Shown here piece after piece: positions 49,692 to 57,120 of a DNA stretch of 64,000 nt. Under the pieces are notes generated by a model. It worked only from the letters and a program-made list of their open reading frames with translations. It was not told where the DNA came from and searched no databases. The position numbers and the translations under genes were made by a program. Within the stretch, counting starts at the first letter, position 1. The number at the start of each line of letters is the position of its first letter. The DNA lies in the NCBI GenBank assembly GCA_902801585.1, contig CADCIU010000004.1:1-64000 (forward strand), given 5' to 3'. The stretch is from an uncultured Lachnospiraceae bacterium. GTDB lineage: Bacteria > Bacillota_A > Clostridia > Lachnospirales > Lachnospiraceae.

Positions 49692-51656
49692 ATGCGTGAG
49701 GATTATGAAAAAGCGAAGCGGTCGGGAGAATGGCATTACCGGAAATCGGTTCTGTCGGGAGAGTATCCTTATCTTCCCGCTCTCAATTCCATGGTTCAGG
49801 ATATAGATAAGTATGCGGAGAGAGAGCTGGGCGTCAAAGAGATCCCGCTGCATATGATCGCCGGGACAAGGACGGTGGGAAGACAGAGCGCATTTGCGTC
49901 GAACTTCATGCCGCTCCTTGACAGTGGATCGGAGTTTGCCGCCAAATGGTCGTCTTTGTGCGATTCCGCATTGGAAGAGGGAATCCGGGAGCCGATCAAA
50001 GCCTATGAGTTTATGAATCAGTTCTATGTGGAAGAAGGGAACAAGAGAGTATCTGTTTCGAAATACATCGGCTGCGTCTCTGTTCCGGGCAATGTGATCC
50101 GCATTCTGCCGCCCAGGACCGATGACCAGATGACACGGGTCTATTATGAGTATATCGACTTCTACAATGTGACCGGTGTTTTTGAGATCACTTTTTCAAG
50201 AGAGGGCGGTTATGAGAAGCTGGCCGATCTTTTCGGGGAGGACCTTGAGACAGTCTGGCCTGATGAAAAGATCGAGTCGCTGCGCGCTGCTTTCATCATA
50301 TTCTCCAAACGCTATACGGCCAAGAGCGGCTCGAAGTTTTCGATCACCTCCGGCGATGCGTTTTTGCTGTATCTGGAGGTCTATGGAACGGACAGCCTGT
50401 TTCATGATTCAGAGAACAGCATTGATCACAAGATCATGAAGCTCCGGAACGAATTCATCACGAATATGAATCCCGACAGGATCGAACTGATCCGGGATCC
50501 CGAGGAGGTCGGGAGAGGCAACAGTGTCAAAACACTGATGAATTTAAACAGTGCCTATACGGGTAAGCCGATCCGCGCCGCTTTTCTGTTCGACCGCGAT
50601 GAGGCCGAATCCAGCTGGATCTACGGCCATGAGCTCGGCGCCAACCAGATGATCGAGAAGTTTGAAAATGCGGTGGAAGCAGTCAAATTTGAAAACTGCA
50701 GATCTTCCGAAGAGCTGGAAGCCGCATTCGAGGCCTGCAGCGCCGATGAAGAGGATATCGTTTTTGCGACGTCGCCTTCCATGATGGAAGACTGCCTGAA
50801 AGCGGCGATCAGATTTCCCAAGCTCAGGATCATGAACTGCTCGGTGAACCTGTCCCTCAATGCAGTTCCCACTTATTATCCGAGAATGTACGAGGCGAAA
50901 TTCCTGATGGGCTGTCTGGCCGCATCACTTTCCGAGAACCACATGATCGGCTACAGGGGAGATTACCCGATCTACGGGAGCATTGCCAATATCAACGCCT
51001 TCGCGCTGGGAGCGGCGTGGTTCGATCCCTATGCCAAGGTCAAACTCGTTTGGGCGTCCAAGAAGAATACGGACTGGGAAAAGGAGCTGCTGGCAAGCGG
51101 ATGCAGCATCATATCCGGGATCGACATGATCAAACCCAAGGATCCGTCGAGAAAATACGGACTCTATAAGATCATGGATGCCGGCACAGCCAGAGAAGAC
51201 GGAAGCATCAGACAGGAGCAGGAGATCGTCAACCTGGCAGCGGCCGTCTATCAGTGGGGCGCTTATTACGAACAGATCATCCGCAAATTGATCGACGGCT
51301 CCCTGGATGCCAGAAAAGCAGCCGCCAAGGGAAAAGCCGTCAACTATTGGTGGGGAATGTCAGCCGGCGTAGTCGATATTATTCTGTCTGACAACCTTCC
51401 TTACACGTCGCGCAAAGCGGTCATGGCTATGCGGCGGCTGATCATCAACCAGTCGACCAGGCCCTTCGAAGGAGAGATCCACACACAGGAAGGGATCCTC
51501 AAAGGACCTGATACGCCGTCCCTCACCGACAGAGAGATCATCGAGATGGACTGGCTGTGCGACAATGTGATCGGTGAGATCCCCAAGCTGTCAGAGCTGG
51601 ATGACCAGATCAAGAAAACCGTTAAAATATCCGGAGTAAAGGAGAAAAACAGGTGA
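49692..51656 (+). CDS. Cytosolic BMP/Med-like binding protein with an extra N-terminal domain
   Basis: A 654-residue protein. The C-terminal two thirds (from about 285) resembles the BMP/PnrA/Med periplasmic-binding fold: FLFDRDEAESSWIYGHELGANQMIEKF, DIVFATSPSMMEDCLKAA, EAKFLMGCLAASLSENHMIGYRGDYPIYGSIANINAFALGAAW. The N-terminal 250 residues have no signal peptide or lipobox and include FYVEEGNKRVSVSKYIG, reminiscent of ParB-like folds (inference only). It is therefore not a usual transporter lipoprotein; Med of Bacillus is a regulator with this fold. GGAGG fits the ATG at 49692. It overlaps the next gene. Confidence 0.75.
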   Translation: MREDYEKAKRSGEWHYRKSVLSGEYPYLPALNSMVQDIDKYAERELGVKEIPLHMIAGTRTVGRQSAFASNFMPLLDSGSEFAAKWSSLCDSALEEGIREPIKAYEFMNQFYVEEGNKRVSVSKYIGCVSVPGNVIRILPPRTDDQMTRVYYEYIDFYNVTGVFEITFSREGGYEKLADLFGEDLETVWPDEKIESLRAAFIIFSKRYTAKSGSKFSITSGDAFLLYLEVYGTDSLFHDSENSIDHKIMKLRNEFITNMNPDRIELIRDPEEVGRGNSVKTLMNLNSAYTGKPIRAAFLFDRDEAESSWIYGHELGANQMIEKFENAVEAVKFENCRSSEELEAAFEACSADEEDIVFATSPSMMEDCLKAAIRFPKLRIMNCSVNLSLNAVPTYYPRMYEAKFLMGCLAASLSENHMIGYRGDYPIYGSIANINAFALGAAWFDPYAKVKLVWASKKNTDWEKELLASGCSIISGIDMIKPKDPSRKYGLYKIMDAGTAREDGSIRQEQEIVNLAAAVYQWGAYYEQIIRKLIDGSLDARKAAAKGKAVNYWWGMSAGVVDIILSDNLPYTSRKAVMAMRRLIINQSTRPFEGEIHTQEGILKGPDTPSLTDREIIEMDWLCDNVIGEIPKLSELDDQIKKTVKISGVKEKNR

Positions 51657-52348
51657 AGATCCTGATTATTGCAGACGAAGAATCTAAAGCGCTGTGGGAT
51701 TTCTATACACCTGATAAACTCAGGGGTGTGGATCTGATCCTCTCCTGCGGGGATCTCAGTCCTGATTATCTTCAGTTCCTTGTCACTTTCGGGAACTGTC
51801 CGCTTCTGTATGTGAGGGGAAATCATGATGCCGTCTATGACAGGAATCCTCCGGACGGATGCATCAGTATCGAGGGGAAGGTCTATAATCATGAAGGCCT
51901 GAGGATCGCGGGTCTGGGCGGCTCCATGCGTTACAAGGACGGGCCGGATATGTTTACGGAAAAAGAAATGACTTCTAAGGCATCCAAACTTCTCAGAAAA
52001 GTGCGTTTTACGAACGGCATTGATATTTTGGTGACGCACGCGCCCGCTGCGGGATACGGAGACATGGAGGATCTCCCGCACAGGGGGTTTGTATGTTTTG
52101 ACCGGATCATGTCGGAATACAAGCCGCTTTATATGGTCCACGGTCATGTTCACAAAAGTTACGGAAGAGGCTTCGAGAGGACGCAGAACCACCCGTCCGG
52201 CACGCAGATCATCAACGCGTATGAGACTTATATGCTGGAAGTGCCCGAAGGCAAATATCCGCAGTTCGGGCATACCGGGTCATCTATGTATGATCTTATG
52301 TGTTCAATGAGTGCAAAACACAGAAAGTTCAGTTATAATCCAATATGA
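51653..52348 (+). CDS. Calcineurin-like metallophosphoesterase
   Basis: A 231-residue phosphoesterase starting with GTG that overlaps the preceding stop codon by four bases. Most motifs are intact: ILSCGDLSPDY, YVRGNHDAVYD, ILVTHAPAAGYGD and MVHGHVHKSYGR. The first motif is IADEES, so DxH is DxE. The substrate is unknown. Tight coupling with the BMP-like gene suggests a shared job, for example nucleoside or nucleotide handling, since PnrA-type proteins bind nucleosides. Confidence 0.85.
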   Translation: MKILIIADEESKALWDFYTPDKLRGVDLILSCGDLSPDYLQFLVTFGNCPLLYVRGNHDAVYDRNPPDGCISIEGKVYNHEGLRIAGLGGSMRYKDGPDMFTEKEMTSKASKLLRKVRFTNGIDILVTHAPAAGYGDMEDLPHRGFVCFDRIMSEYKPLYMVHGHVHKSYGRGFERTQNHPSGTQIINAYETYMLEVPEGKYPQFGHTGSSMYDLMCSMSAKHRKFSYNPI

Positions 52349-52472
52349 TGACAATGCGGAACACTCCTGTATGAATGATCAGGATCATTAATAACAACAG
52401 AAATTAAAAACAACAGAGATCGGATGATTCGAAAAAGGAGTTAAAACCTTTAGAAGCTGAAAGGAAAAAAGA

Positions 52473-53426
52473 ATGATCAACACGAAAGTCAGGAAGGCAT
52501 TAATCAGAGGCACTGCAGTGACGCTGCTCACAGTCATTATGGCATCAGCAGCAGTCGGCTGCGGCAAAAAAGAGGAGCCTGCCTCCCAGGCGCCCGTTCA
52601 GGAAGAGAGCGCCGGCGGGGAGACAAATGCGGAAGAGCCGGTGGATCCTGAGAAGGTCAACGAAGAGGCCATGGAAGCGATCAAGGAAGAAGAGGCCGGT
52701 GAAGACAAAAATGAAGCTGCCGTGACGGAAACTGAAAAAAAGACGGATGAGAAAACTGACGAGAAGACGCAGGATGACAAGCAGGAACCTTCTGTGATCG
52801 AAAAGCCTGAGCCGTCCGGTGAAGAAGAGGCGGAGCAGGAAGAAGACAAAGAGGACAAAGAAGAGAAGAAAAATGACAAGTCAAAGGACGATGACTCCGG
52901 GAAAAAGACGTCGAAGGGAAGCCTGGAAATGCTGGACGGCGTCATGACTTTTGACAAGATGGAATTGGCGTTCCCGATCGATCTTGACGCCATGTCTTTG
53001 GGAAGCTGGAAGCTGGAATTTGAAAACGTGGATGATCCCTCATCGAAGGTATTGGCGCCGAGTGAAGTTGTCACGGCAAGAATGACGTGCGACAAATTTG
53101 CCGCCGAAGATGTGAAAGTGACGGCAGAATTCGGCAATTACTCGGACGAATCCGTGAATCTGACGGACCTGCCGATGACGGGCATCTATATCGAGAAGGG
53201 AAAAGGCAAAGACGGCGAGGAGCCAAAGCTCCCTGAAGTCGAGCTGCCCGGTGGTCTGACCTGGGGCAGCACGGAGCAGGAGATCCGTGACCTGTTCGGA
53301 GAGGCGAGCTTTTCCGGCACCTTTGACAGAGACTTTGATTATATGTACGAAAACGGCAATTACTATCTCGAACTCGCCGGAATGAACGACGGGGGACTTG
53401 ATTATATGGTATATAGTATGGAATAA
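52473..53426 (+). CDS. Lipoprotein with charged linker and unknown C-terminal domain
   Basis: A 317-residue lipoprotein: signal with lipobox AAVGC (Cys about 30), a strongly charged Glu/Lys/Asp region (about 35-145) that is probably disordered, and a compact C-terminal part (about 150-317) with FDKMELAFPIDLDAM and LPGGLTWGSTEQEIRDLFGEAS. The second motif resembles small domains that bind or inhibit wall enzymes, but I assign no family. It is separated from the following operon by about 200 bases with a terminator-like hairpin. Confidence 0.7.
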   Translation: MINTKVRKALIRGTAVTLLTVIMASAAVGCGKKEEPASQAPVQEESAGGETNAEEPVDPEKVNEEAMEAIKEEEAGEDKNEAAVTETEKKTDEKTDEKTQDDKQEPSVIEKPEPSGEEEAEQEEDKEDKEEKKNDKSKDDDSGKKTSKGSLEMLDGVMTFDKMELAFPIDLDAMSLGSWKLEFENVDDPSSKVLAPSEVVTARMTCDKFAAEDVKVTAEFGNYSDESVNLTDLPMTGIYIEKGKGKDGEEPKLPEVELPGGLTWGSTEQEIRDLFGEASFSGTFDRDFDYMYENGNYYLELAGMNDGGLDYMVYSME

Positions 53427-53466
53427 TAGAAATGACCTTAGATCTGACAGGAAGGCGTTTCCGACC

Positions 53467-53606
53467 TGAAAGAGCGGACATTCTTATGAATTGATCGGCA
53501 AAGCAGCATTTACATAAAGCCGTGCGGATATCTGCGCGGACTCTGTGCGTTTGCCTCATGACTGTACGAAACCGGCTCTTTCACCATCAGGTGAAAGAGC
53601 CTTTTT
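53467..53606 (+). promoter_or_regulatory. Candidate attenuator leader of the nitrogenase-like operon
   Basis: The terminator stem GGCTCTTTCACC (53574-53585) / GGTGAAAGAGCC (53590-53601) plus TTTTT ends 20 bases before the first start codon. An upstream TGAAAGAGC (53467-53475) repeats the 3' arm exactly and could pair with the 5' arm, giving a competing antiterminator. GGCAAA (53497-53502) / TTTGCC (53550-53555) is a further helix in between. No known riboswitch class was recognised. The hairpin may instead simply end the lipoprotein transcript. Confidence 0.5.
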
Positions 53607-53625
53607 ACTTGCGAGGTTTGCAAAA

Positions 53626-54411
53626 ATGATCAAAATTGCGGTTTACGGCAAAGGAGGCATAGGAAAATCCACAATGACCTCCAATCTTGCGGCAGCATTC
53701 GCCTATATGGGAAAAAAAGTGATACAGATCGGGTGTGATCCCAAAGCGGATTCCACCATCAATCTGCTCGGAGGGGAACCTCTTCTGCCGGTGATGGACT
53801 ATCTGAGGGAGACCGACGAGGACCCCGAATCCATCGATGAGATCGCCCGGGAGGGATATGGCGGGATCCTGTGTATAGAGACCGGCGGCCCGACGCCGGG
53901 ACTGGGGTGCGCCGGAAGGGGGATCATAGCGACTTTCCGCATACTCGAGGACCTGAGACTGTTCGAGACTTATAAGCCCGATGTAGTCCTCTATGATGTG
54001 CTGGGCGACGTGGTCTGCGGCGGATTTGCGGCACCGATCCGGGAAGGATATGCACAAAAAGTCCTCATTGTCACATCCGGAGAGAAAATGGCTCTCTATG
54101 CAGCCGGCAATATCTGTTCCGCTGTCAGGAATTTCGAAGACAGAAGCTATGCGAAAGTGGCAGGGATCATCCTAAACAGCAGAAATGTCGAGGGAGAGAG
54201 CCGCAAAGTTGAGGAATTTGCTGACAAAAACGGACTTCCGATCATTGCCAGGATCCCCAGAAGCGACGATATCATCCGATTTGAGGACGAGGGAAAGACG
54301 GTCATAGAGGGAGACCCGGAACTGGAAGTCAGCAGACACTTTCTTGAGCTCGCCCGCAAGCTGCTGGAACAGGAGAGAGAAGAAAACAGATCTGAGAACG
54401 GGAGCGAGTAA
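53626..54411 (+). CDS. NifH-like ATPase (nitrogenase-like Fe protein), first copy
   Basis: A 261-residue dimeric Fe-protein homologue that would pass electrons, with ATP hydrolysis, to a component-1-like partner. Seen: P-loop GKGGIGKST (9-17), [10 protein letters not shown] (35-44), cluster ligand Cys95 in GLGCAGRG, and ligand Cys131 in LGDVVCGGF; these match the two cluster cysteines of NifH. True NifH has about 290 residues and a longer C-terminus. The frame is open back to 53545, but that would translate the terminator; the ATG at 53626 gives the canonical [11 protein letters not shown] start. It is followed at once by the component-1-like gene. Confidence 0.93.
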   Translation: MIKIAVYGKGGIGKSTMTSNLAAAFAYMGKKVIQIGCDPKADSTINLLGGEPLLPVMDYLRETDEDPESIDEIAREGYGGILCIETGGPTPGLGCAGRGIIATFRILEDLRLFETYKPDVVLYDVLGDVVCGGFAAPIREGYAQKVLIVTSGEKMALYAAGNICSAVRNFEDRSYAKVAGIILNSRNVEGESRKVEEFADKNGLPIIARIPRSDDIIRFEDEGKTVIEGDPELEVSRHFLELARKLLEQEREENRSENGSE

Positions 54412-54481
54412 CGGGACTATAAGAACCGGAACAGAATTACAGGAATAAAAGAACAGGAAAGATACAGGAAAGATACAGAAA
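54412..54481 (+). repeat. Short repeats between the NifH-like and NifDK-like genes
   Basis: Purine-rich spacer with two exact 11-bp units ACAGGAAAGAT (54453-54463, 54464-54474) and decayed copies before them. AGGAAAG within the repeat probably serves as ribosome binding site. Confidence 0.6.
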
Positions 54482-57043
54482 ATGAACAGAGCAGTCAGTT
54501 TTACAGTCAGGGAACTCTGGGAACGCGGAAAAAACGATATCCCTCCCGAGCTCATCTCTTCCACGCATCTTATATACAGTTCACCGGCCACCCTGGCCTT
54601 CAATTCGCCGGGCGCGGAAGGATTCGGTGTCAAGAGGGCAGGGCTGTCCGTCCCCGGATCCGTCATGCTCATTGTGTCCCCCGGATGCTGCGGCCGGAAC
54701 ACGTCGTCGATCAGCTCGATGGAAGGGTATGAGAACCGTTTTTTTTATCTGACCATGGACGAGACGGATCTTGTTACCGGAAGGCATCTCAGGCGGATCC
54801 CGCAGGCGGTCGTCACACTTGCCGCGGAACTGGAGGTAAAACCTTCTGTCATTATGATCTGTATCACATGTGTGGATGCGCTCCTGGGAACCGATATGGA
54901 ACGCGTATGCCGCAAAGCGGAAGCGCTCTTAAAAGATGCGGGCATGCAGATCCGAGTCCGCCCCTCATATATGTACGCTCTGACCAGAGAGGGCAGAAAG
55001 CCGCCGATGGTGCACGTTCGTCAGTCAATCTATTCTCTGCTCGAGCCGGTCGCCAAGAAAGCGGACAGCGTCAATATCATGGGATTCTTTGCCCCCTTGG
55101 ACAGCTCCTGTGAACTGCGGGATCTTCTGCGAAGCATCGGCGTTAAGAAGATCCGGGAAGTCTCAACCTGCGAGGACTACAATGACTTTCTCAAGATGGC
55201 GGAAGCCAACTTCAACCTGATCCTCAATCCGGAGGCAAGACCTGCCGCTCAGGATCTCGAGGAGAAACTCGGTACTGCGTCCATTGAGCTCACAAGGCTC
55301 TATCAGATCGACAGGATCGCAGCGCAGTATGACGCTTTGGGAGCCGCACTGGGAGTGCGCTTTTCTTACGATCAATATATGGAAACGGCCAAAGAGAGCA
55401 TGAAAAGGTTCCGTTCTGCGTATCCGGATGCGGAGTTCAGCGTCGGCGAGGCACTCAATGCGGATCCCTTCGAACTTGCGCTGGCTCTTATCCGGTACGG
55501 GTTTGCCGTCAGGGAGATCTTCGGCACGGTGACCAAGGATTCATACCGTTATCTGCGTCACCTGGCGGTGCTCAGCCCGACGACCCGTGTGTATTCGAAT
55601 CTCTCGCCGTCTATGCTGCTCTACGGAGAACACGAGGACGAGAGAGAGGAGGGACGGGCACCTCATAGGCAGCATATATCGATCGGCCGCGACGCCGGCT
55701 GGTATCATCCGAACGACCCGTGCCTGCAGTGGGTGCAGGATATCCAGCCTTTCGGTTTCATGGGAGTGATGCGCTTTTTTGACGCGCTCATGGAGACAGT
55801 GAAGGGTAAGCGAAAAGACATGTTCACATCCGTCATCAGGCTGGGAGAGGATACGGCGGCTGAGGCGGTCCATGATGCGCCCAAGAGCATGAAGTCCGCG
55901 GATCAGCTTCCGCCCAAGGGATACCGAAAAGTGCTTACTCCTTTTGCACCGGACCAGTCGGGAGCCGTATCCGTCCTCTATGAACTGGGCGGCATCACGG
56001 TGATCTGCGACGCCGGCGGCTGTACGGGCAATATCTGCGGATTTGACGAGCCGCGGTGGTTCGGCGCGAGAAGCGCTGTGCTGAGTGCGGGACTAAGGGA
56101 TATGGATGCGATCCTGGGACGCGATGAGCGTCTGGTACAAAAGCTCGCAGACACAGCGGCGTATCTACAAGGCGCGGAGGGAGAGAAGGCGCCGCGGTTT
56201 GCCGCGATCATAGGAACGCCGGTACCTGCAGTCATCGGGACAGATTTCAAGGCACTGGAGCGGATGGCCGAAAAGAGAACAGGTCTTGTGAGTCTCGGGA
56301 TCGCCTGCGACGGAATGGAATTCTATGACAAAGGGGCCCAGGACACATATATGGCTCTGTTTGCCAAGTTTTCGGGGCTTGCAGACCGAAGCGGACGGAC
56401 TAAGACCGGAAGCGGGAATCAGGACGAAGAAGCCGGCTGCAGACAGACTGCGGCAGACAGGATCGGTATTCTGGGCGCCCAGTATATGGATCTGAGCGGG
56501 ATCGCGGAACCGGAAGATCTCAGAGAGAAGGTTAAATCCGACACCGGCTGTGAGGTCCTGCTCTTCGGGAGCGGGAAGGACGGGATCGAGGCTTTCAGAG
56601 AAGCGGGGACTGTGCGCGAGAACATCATTGTCACTGTATCGGGCTATGAGGCGGCTCTGTATCTCAGGAAAAAGTACGCAGTCCCGTTTCGGTGCTGCAA
56701 TCCTCTGATCGCCGCAAAGATCAGAGAAGAGTTCGGAGACGGGCAGATCAAAGGCAAAAGAGTACTGGTCATTCACGAACAGATCACGGGCAGCACCTGC
56801 AGAGATGTGCTCAGAGAATGCGGCGCTTCGCTGGTTCACACGGCGTCCTGGTTCATGATGAAGGAAGCGCTCAAAGAGGACGGCGACGTGAGACTGCGTG
56901 AAGAGTCAGACCTTCTGAGGGTCGTCTCAGAAAAAGAGTACGACCTGATCATGGCAGATCCGGTCATGCTTCCGATCATAAGGGAACGATACCGCGGCGA
57001 TTTTTATGCGCTCCCGCATTTTGCGGTCTCCGGCAAGCGATGA
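54482..57043 (+). CDS. Fused nitrogenase-component-1-like protein (two NifD/K-like halves)
   Basis: An 853-residue chain with two component-1-like halves. The N half (about 55-440) has Cys69/Cys70 in VSPGCCGRN and Cys130 in MICITCVDALLGTD, at the places of the first and third P-cluster cysteines of NifD, and ends with QPFGFMGVMRFFDALM like the NifD C-terminus. The C half (about 490-850) has CDAGGCTGNICG (Cys509, 514, 519) and GTPVPAVIGTD, where NifK has TCxxEMIGDD, so the cysteine there is missing. Nitrogenase-like enzymes normally use separate D and K chains. It is probably a reductase or assembly scaffold; the substrate is unknown. Confidence 0.85.
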   Translation: MNRAVSFTVRELWERGKNDIPPELISSTHLIYSSPATLAFNSPGAEGFGVKRAGLSVPGSVMLIVSPGCCGRNTSSISSMEGYENRFFYLTMDETDLVTGRHLRRIPQAVVTLAAELEVKPSVIMICITCVDALLGTDMERVCRKAEALLKDAGMQIRVRPSYMYALTREGRKPPMVHVRQSIYSLLEPVAKKADSVNIMGFFAPLDSSCELRDLLRSIGVKKIREVSTCEDYNDFLKMAEANFNLILNPEARPAAQDLEEKLGTASIELTRLYQIDRIAAQYDALGAALGVRFSYDQYMETAKESMKRFRSAYPDAEFSVGEALNADPFELALALIRYGFAVREIFGTVTKDSYRYLRHLAVLSPTTRVYSNLSPSMLLYGEHEDEREEGRAPHRQHISIGRDAGWYHPNDPCLQWVQDIQPFGFMGVMRFFDALMETVKGKRKDMFTSVIRLGEDTAAEAVHDAPKSMKSADQLPPKGYRKVLTPFAPDQSGAVSVLYELGGITVICDAGGCTGNICGFDEPRWFGARSAVLSAGLRDMDAILGRDERLVQKLADTAAYLQGAEGEKAPRFAAIIGTPVPAVIGTDFKALERMAEKRTGLVSLGIACDGMEFYDKGAQDTYMALFAKFSGLADRSGRTKTGSGNQDEEAGCRQTAADRIGILGAQYMDLSGIAEPEDLREKVKSDTGCEVLLFGSGKDGIEAFREAGTVRENIIVTVSGYEAALYLRKKYAVPFRCCNPLIAAKIREEFGDGQIKGKRVLVIHEQITGSTCRDVLRECGASLVHTASWFMMKEALKEDGDVRLREESDLLRVVSEKEYDLIMADPVMLPIIRERYRGDFYALPHFAVSGKR

Positions 57044-57120
57044 CGGATCATAGCAAGATGGATGATATCAAGATGGATGATATCAAGATGGATGATATCA
57101 AGATGGATCATATAAGATGA
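57040..57120 (+). CDS. Mini-cistron of MDDIK repeats between NifDK-like and hypF genes
   Basis: A 26-codon frame starting with an ATG that overlaps the stop of the preceding gene (ATGA) and ending with a TGA that overlaps the hypF start (again ATGA). It encodes a 6-residue lead, three copies of MDDIK and a degraded fourth ending HIR. No RBS is visible for hypF other than through this frame, so reading it could carry ribosomes on to hypF. The peptide itself may have no function. Confidence 0.5.
   Translation: MTDHSKMDDIKMDDIKMDDIKMDHIR
57058..57117 (+). repeat. 15-bp tandem repeat upstream of hypF
   Basis: Three perfect units ATGGATGATATCAAG (57058-57102) and a fourth with changes (57103-57117). 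Confidence 0.95.

Noticed and set aside
53545..53625. Upstream extension of the first NifH-like gene
   Set aside because: It would translate through a terminator hairpin; NifH proteins start at the [11 protein letters not shown] position.
53626..57043. True nitrogenase (nitrogen fixation)
   Set aside because: No nifB, nifE or nifN is visible, the D and K parts are fused, and the cysteine pattern of the second half does not match NifK. A nitrogenase-like function is more likely.
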